Positions 1 to 8,763 of a stretch of 64,000 nucleotides of DNA are shown in pieces. The position numbers were made by a program, and so were the translations under genes. Each line of letters starts with the position of its first letter. Positions within the stretch are counted from its first letter, which is position 1. The notes under the pieces are model-generated. The model was not told where the DNA came from and ran no database searches. It was given only the letters and a program-made list of their open reading frames with translations. The DNA is from Marinilabilia salmonicolor JCM 21150 (GTDB lineage Bacteria; Bacteroidota; Bacteroidia; Bacteroidales; Marinilabiliaceae), in the NCBI RefSeq assembly GCF_000259075.1, contig NZ_AJKI01000030.1:1-64000 (forward strand). Reading direction: 5' to 3'.

Positions 1-143
1 AAAGTACTCATTTACGAAAAGTAAACTTCGTATTTTCGGACTTCGCAAGCCCCCGAAGAAAAATCGGGGCAGGCTTTGTAACTGGCACTTTCTGACCAGA
101 CACATGACTTTTTACAAATTTTCCCGACTTTATAGACGAGCAC
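1..143. repeat. MITE-like element family A, copy 1 (left end outside window)
   Basis: The stretch from about position 40 to 143 is nearly identical to 46620-46726, including the hairpin GCCCCCGA...TCGGGGC and the terminal sequence GACTTTATAGAC. It ends with GAGCAC, the inverted form of the family's GTG start. The left end lies outside the window, so the target duplication cannot be tested; TTATTA follows the right end. It carries no coding region. Confidence 0.75.
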
Positions 144-593
144 TTATTAGTGTTTACAATAAAAGAAAGTTCTACCAAAAACCACATATATCTTATTTAC
201 AGTGATTTAGACACCTCAGCTTCGAGTCTTGTTCGGGGCTTGTTCGACTCTTATAAGGGCCGAACAGAAGTCGAAGAACAGTCGAACAATGGTCGAAGGA
301 GGTACGACGCAGGATCGAAGAAGGATCGACGGGGTGCCGAAATAAAGGCATTGGTTCCGGAATTTAGATCTTGTCGCTTCACAACTCGTTTGTGTCCGCA
401 GATGACACAGATATCCAGGGATAAAAAGATTTTACGTGTAGACCTCTAAACGCCAACCGATCGCCACGCGCAAAAGGCCACGCAGACGCATTCGGGTTAA
501 TCCTCCCCGCAAATTTTTCACCTTTTTCACCTTTTCACTTTTCCACCATTCCCCATGCCCTACTACACTTCCCAAAGTCACCCTTGGGGGGAT
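144..593. other. Gene-free region with degenerate TCGAAG tandem repeat
   Basis: No convincing gene is present. At about 220-340 there is a degenerate tandem pattern of units such as CGAACAATGGTCGAAGGA and GGATCGAAGAAGGATCGAC, spaced about 11-15 bases. The reading frame across it has arginine/lysine-rich, biased composition and no recognisable domain. From 510 to 560 there is a pyrimidine-rich TTTTTCACC stretch, and a G-run precedes the end of fetB. Confidence 0.5.
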
Positions 594-1379
594 TTAGGGG
601 GCTTTTTCCCTCACATTCCCCATCTCATCGAAAGCCATTCGTTTTGAAAAAAGGATACTCAAAACCAGAGTCAGCGTACAACCCACAAATATAGCCAGCA
701 TAATCATTACCTGATATTTTATAGCAACAGCCGGGGAGGCACCCCCCAGGATTTGTCCGGTCATCATACCGGGAAGTGAAATCAAACCAATCACCGACAT
801 AGTGGCCAGCAAAGGATTTAGTCCCTTGATGAGGGCATCCTGAATAAAAGGTCTGAGCGCCAGTCGGGAACTCCCGCTATTGGTCAGGAGAAAGTAATAC
901 AACTCTCTGTCCTTGTGAAGTCCTTTAAAGAAGGCCGTTAAACCGACTATATTATGATTAAGAGAGTTCCCAAGCACCATACCCGAAATGGGAACAAAGT
1001 AACGGGCATCAAAGAAATAACCGGTCTTTATTACCAGTCCCAGGAAGAAACCGTCTATAATAGCCATGGAAATCAACCCGGCTATAAGAAAAGGCAGCAA
1101 AAACTGTTTCCAGGGGATTCCAACACGCTTTACCACAGTTCCTCCTCCAACCACAACCATAATTAAAACCCAGGCGGCATTAATCCAGGCATTGTTTTTC
1201 TCAAAAATCCATTCCAGGTAAACAGCGACCAAAAAAAGTTGCACAATCATCCGCAGCACACTTACAATAAGATCGCGGTTTAGTTTCACCCGGTAATAAC
1301 TGAAAATAAAGAATGGAATGACCAGGATAGAAAATCCTAAAAGTAAATCCCAGATTCTTATGTCAATCATTTCTTGCAT
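594..1379 (-). CDS. fetB: FetB-like ABC transporter permease (UPF0014 family)
   Basis: Integral membrane protein of 261 aa with about seven hydrophobic segments, matching the usual length of the UPF0014/FetB (YbbM) family. The family signature region around residues 125-150, PISGMVLGNSLN, is intact. In E. coli FetAB exports iron and protects against peroxide (established knowledge); substrate here is inferred. The ATPase partner lies upstream on the same strand at 1923-2516, but 543 bp separate them, unlike the close spacing expected of a two-gene operon. The start is an ATG; an alternative Met lies 3 codons in. Confidence 0.85.
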   Translation of the reverse strand: MQEMIDIRIWDLLLGFSILVIPFFIFSYYRVKLNRDLIVSVLRMIVQLFLVAVYLEWIFEKNNAWINAAWVLIMVVVGGGTVVKRVGIPWKQFLLPFLIAGLISMAIIDGFFLGLVIKTGYFFDARYFVPISGMVLGNSLNHNIVGLTAFFKGLHKDRELYYFLLTNSGSSRLALRPFIQDALIKGLNPLLATMSVIGLISLPGMMTGQILGGASPAVAIKYQVMIMLAIFVGCTLTLVLSILFSKRMAFDEMGNVREKAP

Positions 1380-1922
1380 TAGCTGGTTGTTTTATTTTCA
1401 TATGAAGGTGATAAAAATTATATATCTACAAGCGATTGTTAAGCAACTTTAAGTAAAGGCTGCTGAAAAGTTGACAACCCTATTTTAAATTTATTTCTAA
1501 CTGTCCTTTTTGGCATTGCCCCAAAAAGAACGAAAAAAGTCTAGTCCGTTTAATCCTTTCCGCCCGCGAAAGTCAAAATTTCCGGCCATTGCGCAAGGCT
1601 ATGAAAATCGCCCATTTTGGCTTCCCGCTATCCGCCGGCCCGGAAAACGGACAGGCCACCGCGCCTTTCAACCAGAAAAAGTCGTTCGGCCTAAAATCAT
1701 ATTTTTGAGCAGTGGCATTTTGATTATTAATCACAGCAGAAACTTACATCTTGAGAAATTTCTTAAAAAACTTGAACTTTGAATGAGATTATCGGCTTTA
1801 ATTAATTATTGATTTTTTATATTTTAAGCAAACCCTATTTATCAGCGAGTGGGCAGATAGAGAAAAATATAATTAGATATTACCCTCACCTTTTCCTCAT
1901 ACTCCCGGCCAATCACCATTCT
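1380..1922. other. 543-bp non-coding spacer between fetA and fetB
   Basis: No supported gene. The middle part (about 1500-1700) is more GC-rich than its flanks and can be read as a short open frame rich in Pro, Arg and Lys, but it has no domain or ribosome binding site. The flanks are AT-rich. It looks like inserted or decayed repeat-type DNA; no second copy exists in the window, so this is inference. Confidence 0.4.
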
Positions 1923-2516
1923 TCAGAGAGCAACAAGCTCATCGACCGATTTCATCCACGCCTGATTATGGGAAGCAGATACAACCGTTTTATCTTTAAG
2001 TCCACTGACAACTTTCAATAGTTTAAGGATGGCTTCATCATCCAAAGAAGAAGTGGGTTCATCCAGTAAAACAATATCCCGATCCAGTGAAAGACATACC
2101 GCAATAACCACCCGTTGTTTCTGTCCTCCGCTCATCTCATCAAATGGGCGAACAAACATTTCCTTTTCCAATCCCAGTTGCCCCATAAGTAATTCAATGT
2201 CCTTTCGTTTGGATGCAACATTCAACATTCTGGTCAGCTCATCCCCATTGGAAACAGGCAGATTAATATTTTGAGGAACATAAGCCATCTTTGAGCGAAT
2301 ATCTTTCACCGTATCCACCCCAAGTTTCATCCCTCCCACTCGTACAATTCCATTTTGAGGTTTCACATATCCTTGTATGATTTTCAGGACTGATGATTTG
2401 CCGGTACCCGAATGGCCGGTAATACAAACTTTACTTCCTGCCTGCACTGAAAAAGTAAGGTTTTCAAAGATGGTTCCTGTTGGATATGTCAGTGAAACTT
2501 TTTCAAATGATATCAT
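1923..2516 (-). CDS. fetA: FetA-like ABC transporter ATP-binding protein
   Basis: A 197-aa ABC ATPase. Walker A is GHSGTGKSS (near residue 35), the signature is MSGGQKQR, and Walker B is DIVLLDEPTSSLDD followed by the switch His in SASHNQAW. The frame is open to 2666, but the first 50 codons upstream of MISFEKVSL are low-complexity and run into a hairpin-rich spacer, so the start at 2516 is chosen; length then fits FetA/YbbL. It is the probable energy-supplying partner of the UPF0014 permease downstream, forming an iron-export or related transporter. Confidence 0.85.
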   Translation of the reverse strand: MISFEKVSLTYPTGTIFENLTFSVQAGSKVCITGHSGTGKSSVLKIIQGYVKPQNGIVRVGGMKLGVDTVKDIRSKMAYVPQNINLPVSNGDELTRMLNVASKRKDIELLMGQLGLEKEMFVRPFDEMSGGQKQRVVIAVCLSLDRDIVLLDEPTSSLDDEAILKLLKVVSGLKDKTVVSASHNQAWMKSVDELVAL

Positions 2517-2635
2517 ATTATAATGTATGGTGTAATTGTTACAAATTAATTGTTTACAACAAACAGAAATACCGAACATACAAATATTTAGTGTCTTACT
2601 TCTAATATTCGTGTTTTTTTGGCAAAATATTTCTA

Positions 2636-2818
2636 AAATGGCTACGCCATTTTTTTTGGTATCCACGAATTATACGAATTTGGGTCGCACTTGAAGTGCG
2701 ACTTTAAACGGCTTCACCGTTAAAAAATGCTGTTTTACAGATTTTAATTCGTGAGGCTCGGCTATGCCGCTTGCTTGCAGGAGTTCGTGGACAAAAAAAA
2801 GTAATTGCAAAGCAATTA
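2636..2818. repeat. Cluster of five short hairpin palindromes
   Basis: Five unrelated perfect or near-perfect palindromes follow one another: AATGGCTACGCCATT (2637-2651), GTCGCACTTGAAGTGCGAC (2684-2702), AACGGCTTCACCGTT (2707-2721), CGGCTATGCCG (2759-2769) and TAATTGCAAAGCAATTA (2802-2818). An outer inverted pair, CCACGAATT (2663-2671) with AATTCGTG (2746-2753), and a TTCGTGGA at 2784-2791, frame the group. No gene lies here; the rest of 2517-3244 is also gene-free. Confidence 0.7.
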
Positions 2819-3061
2819 GCTCATCCAGCAAGTTCTCATTTGATTTTTTATATTTGTTTGGTTCTTGCTATGCCAGGTTAGGATATTCAAAATCGTTGTT
2901 GTTCGTTTAAAAAATTGAAATGGCTTCACCACGTTCGTAATGACGGGCCTTTGCAAGACATTGAAGGGTCAATGCGAGCAGAACGAATCAATCTTCTTTC
3001 AGAATAATAGTATTTCCCGGACAATTTAAAAAAGAATATAATCTCATAACTGGGCTAATCT

Positions 3062-3172
3062 CTTACACTCACTTCGCGCCTCTCAGCTCATCCCTCACTT
3101 CTCAATCCTCATTTCTTAGCCTCAACCTCAGCCGCTCACCCCTCATTCCTCATCCCTCAACCCTAACCTCTC
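3062..3172 (-). repeat. GAGGGTTGAG-type tract (C-rich on + strand)
   Basis: Degenerate short repeats of CTCATCCCTCA, CTCAACC and CTCACCCCTC. Read on the minus strand this is the same GAGGGTTGAG-like sequence that follows several stop codons in the window (11393, 16293, 29312, 44987, 58217). Here no gene ends next to it, so it may mark the 3' end of a lost gene (inference). Confidence 0.6.
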
Positions 3173-3205
3173 TCCTGCCCATTTTTATTTTCCCCGCCTT
3201 ATGTT

Positions 3206-3213
3206 TATCTTTG
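3206..3213 (+). promoter_or_regulatory. Bacteroidota -7 box (TATCTTTG) for thrS
   Basis: TATCTTTG matches the TAnnTTTG consensus and lies 31 nt before the thrS start. A T-rich stretch is present at the -33 position but no clean TTTG. Confidence 0.6.
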
Positions 3214-3244
3214 CACGTTCGAAAAGCCTTTAAACAGATAAATA

Positions 3245-5179
3245 ATGATAAAAATAACATTACCTGACCAATCGGTACGTGAATATGCGGAAGGCATCAC
3301 CGGTGAGGAAATCGCCAGGGATATCAGCCCACGTCTGGCCAAGGAAGTACTGGCCATCACTGTGAACGATCAGTTGTACGATCTTCACCGACCGATTCAA
3401 GAGGACGCTAATATTAAACTCCATAAGTGGGAAGATGCAGAAGGCAAACATGCATTCTGGCACTCATCAGCCCACCTGCTGGCCGAAGCTTTGGAAGCGC
3501 TCTATCCCGGAATCAAATTTGGAATTGGTCCCGCCATCGAGAACGGTTTTTATTACGATGTGGATCCGGGCGACCGCGTAATCACGGATGCAGACCTGCC
3601 AAAAATTGAGAAAAAAATGCAGGAACTGGCCCGCCAAAAAATGGAATATCAAAGACGGGATGTCACCAAACAGGAGGCAATCGAATTTTTTGAGAAAAAA
3701 GGTGATCCCTACAAAGTGGAACTTATCAGTGAGCTGGAAGACGGCACCATCACCTTTTACGAGCAGGGTAACTTCACCGATCTTTGTCGCGGTCCACACC
3801 TGCCCAATACAGCCCCCATCAAAGCCATCAAACTCCTGAGTATTGCAGGAGCATACTGGCGCGGAGATGAGAAACGCAAACAGCTCACACGTGTTTACGG
3901 TATCACTTTTCCCAAACAAAAATTACTGGAAGAACATTTGCAAAAGCTGGAAGAAGCTGCCAAACGTGACCACCGGAAACTGGGAAAAGAGTTGGAACTA
4001 TTTGCGTTTTCACAGCGCGTGGGACAAGGACTGCCATTGTGGTTACCCAAAGGCGCCATGCTGCGTGAACGTCTGGAAAATTTTCTGAAAAAAGTTCAGG
4101 TCAAATATGGCTACGAACAGGTGATTACTCCACATATTGGTCAAAAAGAATTGTACGAAACATCCGGCCACTATGCCAAGTACGGGGCAGACTCGTTTCA
4201 GCCCATTCATACACCTGCCGAAGGTGAAGAGTTTCTATTGAAACCCATGAACTGTCCCCACCATTGCGAGATATACAATGTTAAACCTCACTCCTATCGC
4301 GATCTTCCGGTTCGCTTTGCCGAGTTCGGAACAGTTTACCGTTATGAACAAAGTGGTGAACTTCACGGTTTAACCCGTGTACGTGGTTTTACTCAGGACG
4401 ATGCCCATATTTTCTGTCGCCCCGATCAGCTGAAAGATGAATTCAAGAAGGTGATTGACATCATCTTTTACATCTTCAAGGCCTTGGATTTCAACGATTA
4501 CATTGCCCAGATTTCTCTGCGGGATCCAAACAACCAGGAGAAATATATCGGGTCGGATGATAATTGGGAAAAGGCAGAGCAAGCCATCATCGAAGCTTGT
4601 GATGAAAAAGGTCTTGAAACAGTGGTAGAAACAGGAGAGGCAGCTTTCTATGGCCCCAAACTTGATTTCATGGTGCGTGACGCCATCGGACGGAAGTGGC
4701 AGCTCGGAACTATTCAGGTTGATTACAACCTCCCTGAACGCTTTAATCTGGAATACATCGGACAGGACAACCAGAAGCATCGTCCGATTATGATTCACCG
4801 GGCTCCGTTTGGAAGTATGGAACGTTTTGTGGCCGTATTGATTGAGCACACAGCCGGAAAATTCCCGTTGTGGCTGACTCCTGAGCAGGTAGTTATCCTG
4901 CCCATCAGTGAAAAATTTAATGAATACGCAAAAAATGTTTCAAATTTCCTGAATAATTCCGATATTCGCGCCGTATTAGATGAGCGTAATGAGAAGATAG
5001 GTAAAAAGATACGCGATAATGAGTTGAAACGCATCCCTTACCTATTGATTGTTGGAGAGAAAGAAGCAGAAAACAATCAGGTCTCAGTCCGCCGACAAGG
5101 AGAAGGAGATCAGGGAGTTATGTCACTCGAGGAGTTTGCTCAATTCATTAAAAATGAAGTAGAAAAGAGCCTCCCCTAG
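3245..5179 (+). CDS. thrS: Threonyl-tRNA synthetase
   Basis: Class II synthetase of 644 aa, the normal length, that charges tRNA-Thr in the cytosol. Order: N-terminal TGS domain (1-60), editing domain with the HxxxH pair H73/H77 in [11 protein letters not shown], catalytic core with the zinc-site segment [10 protein letters not shown] and motif 2 [14 protein letters not shown], then the anticodon-binding domain from about residue 545. It heads the classic thrS-infC-rpmI-rplT group, though 215 nt separate it from infC, so the downstream genes may have their own control. The start follows a TATCTTTG promoter box by 31 nt. Confidence 0.97.
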   Translation: MIKITLPDQSVREYAEGITGEEIARDISPRLAKEVLAITVNDQLYDLHRPIQEDANIKLHKWEDAEGKHAFWHSSAHLLAEALEALYPGIKFGIGPAIENGFYYDVDPGDRVITDADLPKIEKKMQELARQKMEYQRRDVTKQEAIEFFEKKGDPYKVELISELEDGTITFYEQGNFTDLCRGPHLPNTAPIKAIKLLSIAGAYWRGDEKRKQLTRVYGITFPKQKLLEEHLQKLEEAAKRDHRKLGKELELFAFSQRVGQGLPLWLPKGAMLRERLENFLKKVQVKYGYEQVITPHIGQKELYETSGHYAKYGADSFQPIHTPAEGEEFLLKPMNCPHHCEIYNVKPHSYRDLPVRFAEFGTVYRYEQSGELHGLTRVRGFTQDDAHIFCRPDQLKDEFKKVIDIIFYIFKALDFNDYIAQISLRDPNNQEKYIGSDDNWEKAEQAIIEACDEKGLETVVETGEAAFYGPKLDFMVRDAIGRKWQLGTIQVDYNLPERFNLEYIGQDNQKHRPIMIHRAPFGSMERFVAVLIEHTAGKFPLWLTPEQVVILPISEKFNEYAKNVSNFLNNSDIRAVLDERNEKIGKKIRDNELKRIPYLLIVGEKEAENNQVSVRRQGEGDQGVMSLEEFAQFIKNEVEKSLP

Positions 5180-5380
5180 CCCCCCCAAGGAGGGAGATGA
5201 AAAATAATAAGAAGAAAGGCTGATAAGGCCTTAAAAATAAATTAACCAAATCGAATTGTTTAACTAAAAGGAATCTTTAAAACAGGCAAAGATCAGAACG
5301 CGAATAAAATTTAAGATAATCATCTTGATTTTATTTAATCAAAGCGAAAGTTTGCATTTTTAAAGATCACCTAAAAGTAA

Positions 5381-5386
5381 AGGAGG
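5381..5386 (+). promoter_or_regulatory. Strong ribosome binding site deciding the infC start
   Basis: AGGAGG is a full Shine-Dalgarno, unusual for this window where most genes have none. It sits 8 nt before an in-frame ATA codon at 5395, supporting a non-AUG start for infC. Confidence 0.7.
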
Positions 5387-5394
5387 GTTTAGAT

Positions 5395-5949
5395 ATAGGA
5401 AGACCAAGAAAAAATACCGGACGCAACCCCAAAGATGAACTCAGGTACAGGACAAATCGTCAAATCCGCGTACCTCAGGTACGACTGGTAGGCGATAACC
5501 TTGAGAATCCGGGGGTTTACCCGACACAGGAAGCCATGAAAATGGCTGATGAGCTGGAATTGGATTTGGTGGAGATTTCGCCAAAGGCTGATCCTCCGGT
5601 ATGTCGGATCATTGATTATCAAAAGTTCCTCTATCAACAAAGGAAGAAACAAAAGGAACAGAAACAGAATGCAGTTCAGGTTTCGGTTAAGGAGGTCAGG
5701 TTTGGCCCCAACACCGATGAACATGACTACAATTTCAAGCTGAAACATGCGGAAAAATTCCTCAATGACGGCGATAAAGTGAAAGCTTTCGTATTCTTCA
5801 AAGGACGAAGCATCCTTTTTAAGGAAAAAGGGGAGATTTTATTGCTCCGCCTGGCTCAGGATCTTGAAGAAGTTGGGAAAGTGGAACAGATGCCAAAACT
5901 GGAAGGTAAACGCATGACTATGTTTCTTTCACCCAAAAAGAAAAAGTAG
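5395..5949 (+). CDS. infC: Translation initiation factor IF-3, probable AUA start
   Basis: IF-3 prevents premature joining of ribosomal subunits and checks start codons. The first in-frame ATG (5536) lies inside the conserved N-domain, so using it would delete about 47 residues. The frame upstream encodes the expected N-terminus ([20 protein letters not shown]), giving 184 aa, normal for the family. No in-frame ATG, GTG or TTG occurs there; an ATA codon sits 8 nt after AGGAGG. Use of a rare start is known for infC in other bacteria (AUU in E. coli) and serves autoregulation because IF-3 rejects non-canonical starts. Signature [19 protein letters not shown] is intact. Confidence 0.9.
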   Translation: MGRPRKNTGRNPKDELRYRTNRQIRVPQVRLVGDNLENPGVYPTQEAMKMADELELDLVEISPKADPPVCRIIDYQKFLYQQRKKQKEQKQNAVQVSVKEVRFGPNTDEHDYNFKLKHAEKFLNDGDKVKAFVFFKGRSILFKEKGEILLLRLAQDLEEVGKVEQMPKLEGKRMTMFLSPKKKK

Positions 5950-5981
5950 TTGTCTATTTTTTGAACTAAATATATAGAACA

Positions 5982-6179
5982 ATGCCAAAAATGAAGACGA
6001 ATTCCAGTGCGAAGAAGCGTTTTTCAATCACTGGAAGCGGAAAAATCAAGCGTAAGCATGCTTTCAAAAGTCACATTCTGACTAAGAAATCGACTAAAAG
6101 AAAGCGTAACCTGACTTATTTTGGTGAGGTACACAAAGCTGACACAAACAACGTGAAGCTTCAGCTTGCCATGAAGTAA
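5982..6179 (+). CDS. rpmI: Ribosomal protein L35 (bL35)
   Basis: A 65-aa basic protein of the large subunit. The N-terminus [20 protein letters not shown] and the segment [20 protein letters not shown] are characteristic of bL35. It follows infC by 32 nt and precedes rplT by 189 nt, the conserved infC-rpmI-rplT order. The gap to rplT holds a GAGGAGTTAGAGG-like tract just after the stop but no gene. Confidence 0.97.
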   Translation: MPKMKTNSSAKKRFSITGSGKIKRKHAFKSHILTKKSTKRKRNLTYFGEVHKADTNNVKLQLAMK

Positions 6180-6368
6180 TTGAGGAGTTAGAGGTTTCCT
6201 ACTGCGCTGAAGCTTCGTAGTATGAAAGAAGTAAGAGGTTAGAAATCAGCCCCAAATACTTCTCAAAATCTAACAACAAATTGCTTACAAAATTATTTTT
6301 AATCATTGAATGAATTAGCTGAAAGAGCCCGCAGAAAGGGACGCTAACCATTCTAAAAAACAGTAAAA

Positions 6369-6722
6369 ATGCCTAGATCAGTAAACACTGTTGCTTCAAG
6401 AGCACGAAGAAAAAAGGTGATGAAACTCACCAGAGGGTATTTTGGCCGTCGTAAAAACGTATGGACAGTTGCCAAAAATGCCTGGGAAAAGGGTATGGTT
6501 TATGCTTACCGTGACCGTAAAGCCAAGAAAAGAAACTTTCGTTCATTGTGGATTCAACGTATCAACGCTGCCGCACGTCTCGAAGGCGTATCTTACAGCC
6601 GCCTGATGGGAATGATGAATGAGCAAAACATCGACATCAACCGTAAGGTTCTTGCCGACCTGGCTGTTAACCACCCCGATGCTTTCAAAGCAGTGGTGAA
6701 AAAAGCCATGAACAAGAACTAA
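6369..6722 (+). CDS. rplT: Ribosomal protein L20 (bL20)
   Basis: A 117-aa large-subunit assembly protein, full length. The N-terminus [20 protein letters not shown] and the segment [20 protein letters not shown] are diagnostic. In other bacteria L20 represses its own operon by binding the leader mRNA; no L20 site was identified here. It ends the operon, 19 nt before a strong intrinsic terminator. Confidence 0.97.
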   Translation: MPRSVNTVASRARRKKVMKLTRGYFGRRKNVWTVAKNAWEKGMVYAYRDRKAKKRNFRSLWIQRINAAARLEGVSYSRLMGMMNEQNIDINRKVLADLAVNHPDAFKAVVKKAMNKN

Positions 6723-6741
6723 ACGTTCAGATAACAGTATT

Positions 6742-6779
6742 AAAGCCCGCAACCAGTTTTTTGGTTGCGGGCTTTTTTT
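6742..6779 (+). terminator. Rho-independent terminator of the infC-rpmI-rplT operon
   Basis: GCCCGCAACCA pairs with TGGTTGCGGGC around a short T-rich loop and is followed by seven T. This is the strongest intrinsic terminator in the window. Confidence 0.95.
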
Positions 6780-6814
6780 GTTTCCTGCCTTTCGTTTCCC
6801 CTGCCTCTCTGTCA

Positions 6815-7038
6815 CTCGTTTCCGCACGAGGGGCTTTTCTTCCGTCGTCTCCTGACGACAAACAGAATATTATAAGTAGTGCCCTGCCCCTCGTTTCCGC
6901 ACGAGGGGCTTTCCTCCCGTCGTCTCCTGACGACAAAACCTCCAATATCAACAAATCCTCTTCCCCAGATATCAATTCCATTGGTTAATCTCGTCAGAGA
7001 CGAGGGGTTGCAGCCCCCTCGATCGGAATCGAGGGGGA
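6815..7038. repeat. REP-like palindromes upstream of the RAYT gene
   Basis: Two direct copies of an about 48-bp unit (6815-6862 and 6890-6938, 75 bp apart) each contain the hairpins CTCGTTTCCGCACGAG and GTCGTCTCCTGACGAC. A third, related pair of hairpins follows at 6990-7038 (CTCGTCAGAGACGAG and CCCCTCGATCGGAATCGAGG). Open frames crossing this DNA on both strands are a by-product of the repeats. Position next to a REP-associated transposase fits its likely substrate role (inference). Confidence 0.8.
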
Positions 7039-7164
7039 GTGGAAATCCATTTGACATTCTCCCCCAAAAGAGCAAACTTGTGTCAAATTATTTTTTACCA
7101 ACAACCGAATGCAACAAACATAAAACAACTAAACAACAACTACCTTCACCTAAAACCCAAAAAA

Positions 7165-7626
7165 ATGGCAAATACATATCACCAAATGTATGTGCAGGCA
7201 GTGTTTGCTGTCAAATACAGAGATGCCATCCTGGAAAAGAAATGGAGAGAAGACTTTTTCGGTGTTATGGGAAACTTAATCAACGAAACAGGTTGCAAGA
7301 ACATCATTGTCAACGGAGTGGAAGATCACGTCCACTGCTTTATTGGTCTCAAACCAACCTGGTCTGTTTCCGACCTGATGAAGATTGTCAAGGCAAAATC
7401 ATCCAAATGGCTCAATGGAACCAATTATTTAAACCGTCGTTTCGAATGGCAAACAGGCTTTGGCTGTTTTACCTACAATCAATCACACATCCACCGGGTT
7501 TACCGATATATCCAAAATCAGGAAGAACATCACCGGAAAAAACAATTTCTGAAAGAATACACACAATTACTTAAGGCTTTCAAGATAGATTATGATCCCA
7601 GATACATCTTTGATGAATTGAAATGA
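7165..7626 (+). mobile_element. RAYT/IS200-type Y1 transposase
   Basis: A 153-aa single-domain HUH endonuclease of the IS200/REP-associated tyrosine transposase superfamily. The HUH motif is HVH in GVEDHVHCFIGL (about residues 50-61), and the candidate catalytic tyrosine lies in VYRYIQNQEEHH (about 116-127). The frame is open further upstream, but MANTYHQMYVQAVF is the usual N-terminus, so 7165 is chosen. There is no TnpB partner and no IS200 end. REP-like palindromes flank both sides, which suggests a domesticated RAYT acting on REPs rather than a self-mobile IS. The gene appears intact. Confidence 0.88.
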
Positions 7627-7663
7627 TGTCCTATGAAAAATTTGATTTAATAATTATCTAATT

Positions 7664-7900
7664 TCTGGGATTGAAATCCCAGACCACAATATGGGGCGTG
7701 CCTATGGCACTAAAAAGTCATCAAAGCTCCATAGGAGCGACCCATATTTATAACCAAACCTCCTTGTCCATTGAACAAAAGTCATCAAAGCTCCATAGGA
7801 ACGACCCATCTTATTATCCGGGAATTCATTCCCGGGGCTTACAGATGATAAAAAACAAACCCAAAACCCCGGCCAACAAATTGGACCGTGCCTATGGCAC
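7664..7900. repeat. REP-like palindromes downstream of the RAYT gene
   Basis: Five hairpins: TCTGGGATTGAAATCCCAGA (7664-7683), CGTGCCTATGGCAC (7697-7710 and again 7887-7900), GCTCCATAGGAGC (7726-7738 and a near copy 7790-7802) and CCGGGAATTCATTCCCGGGG (7818-7837). The two GCTCCATAGG copies lie within 32-bp direct repeats (AAAAGTCATCAAAG on the left, CGACCCAT on the right). The rest of 7627-7974 holds no gene. Confidence 0.8.
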
Positions 7901-7928
7901 TAATTTCCATCAAACCATCATATTTTGT

Positions 7929-7936
7929 TATCTTTG
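7929..7936 (+). promoter_or_regulatory. Bacteroidota -7 box (TATCTTTG) for dapB
   Basis: TATCTTTG fits TAnnTTTG; TTTC at 7904-7907 lies 21 bp upstream at the -33 position. The box starts 46 nt before dapB and directly follows the last REP hairpin. Confidence 0.6.
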
Positions 7937-7974
7937 TGTCTTGTCAATCGAATAATCACAAAAAACCTTACAAT

Positions 7975-8694
7975 ATGAAGATAGCATTGATTGGATACGG
8001 AAAAATGGGGAAAGAGATTGAAAAAATCGCACAATCGCGCGGCCACGAAATCGTTTCACGCATTGACCCTGTCGCTACAGGAGAAGACTTTGGCGACGGA
8101 AATTTTGAAAAGGCTGATGTGGCCATCGAATTCACCATTCCCAAAGTAGCTTTTTCCAACTATCAGAAATGCTTTGAATACAATAAACCGGTAGTTTCCG
8201 GAACCACCGGATGGCTGGATAAGTTGCCCGAAATAAAGAAAGCTTGTGAACAAGAGGGCCAGACATTCTTTTATGCTTCTAATTTCAGTGTTGGAGTAAA
8301 TATCCTTTTTGAACTCAACCGACACCTGGCAAAAATCATGAACGATCTGGACGATTATGATGTGGAGATGACAGAAGTGCACCACACCCAGAAACTAGAT
8401 GCCCCAAGTGGAACCGCCATCACGCTTGCTGAGGATCTGCTGGAAAAAATCGATCGTAAAAAAGAGTGGAAACTCGACAAAGGAGAAAAAGAGAGCGATC
8501 TGGTCATAAAAGCAGAACGAGAAGGTGACGTCCCGGGAATTCACACCGTCAAATACGAATCGGAAGTGGATGAAATCACCATTCATCACAGTGCCAAATC
8601 ACGTCAGGGATTCGCTCTTGGCGCGGTTCTTGCTGCCGAGTTCGCAGCCAAAAACAAAGGCTTCCTGGGCATGCGCGACATGCTTAAATTCTAA
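7975..8694 (+). CDS. dapB: 4-hydroxy-tetrahydrodipicolinate reductase
   Basis: DapB (239 aa) reduces the dihydrodipicolinate precursor with NAD(P)H in the lysine and diaminopimelate pathway in the cytosol. The nucleotide-binding motif GYGKMGKEIE is at 7-16, and the substrate/catalytic segment HHTQKLDAPSGTA lies near residue 137. The open frame extends upstream to 7888 through REP DNA, but MKIALIGYG is the family N-terminus. It is followed by the signal peptidase genes, 69 nt downstream. Confidence 0.95.
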   Translation: MKIALIGYGKMGKEIEKIAQSRGHEIVSRIDPVATGEDFGDGNFEKADVAIEFTIPKVAFSNYQKCFEYNKPVVSGTTGWLDKLPEIKKACEQEGQTFFYASNFSVGVNILFELNRHLAKIMNDLDDYDVEMTEVHHTQKLDAPSGTAITLAEDLLEKIDRKKEWKLDKGEKESDLVIKAEREGDVPGIHTVKYESEVDEITIHHSAKSRQGFALGAVLAAEFAAKNKGFLGMRDMLKF

Positions 8695-8707
8695 CAACAC
8701 AACACAG

Positions 8708-8740
8708 GGGCGCAATGTCGTGCTGGCATTGCGTCTGTGC
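8708..8740. repeat. Hairpin between dapB and lepB
   Basis: CGCAATG (8711-8717) pairs with CATTGCG (8727-8733). No T-run follows, so it is a palindromic repeat or mRNA structure rather than a clear terminator. Confidence 0.5.
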
Positions 8741-8763
8741 GTTTAACAAAAACATAACCTACA

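Noticed and set aside
150-449. A 99-codon frame near the window start
   Set aside because: It runs through a degenerate tandem repeat, begins next to an element end and shows no recognisable feature.
1510-1782. A 90-codon frame between fetA and fetB
   Set aside because: Low-complexity Pro/Arg/Lys composition, no domain and no start context; treated as spacer DNA.
5180-5394. L20/IF-3 leader or T-box in the thrS-infC gap
   Set aside because: Only a short AAGGC/GCCTT hairpin is visible; nothing matches a known leader motif well enough.
5536-5949. infC starting at the first ATG (137 aa)
   Set aside because: This would remove most of the conserved N-domain; the upstream frame encodes it.
6727-7075. 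Overlapping open frames on both strands across the region after rplT
   Set aside because: They are created by the duplicated REP-like units and the terminator; no ribosome binding site, no domain and repeated peptide segments.
6815-7900. CRISPR array
   Set aside because: Repeats are palindromic, of several classes, not evenly spaced, and there are no cas genes.
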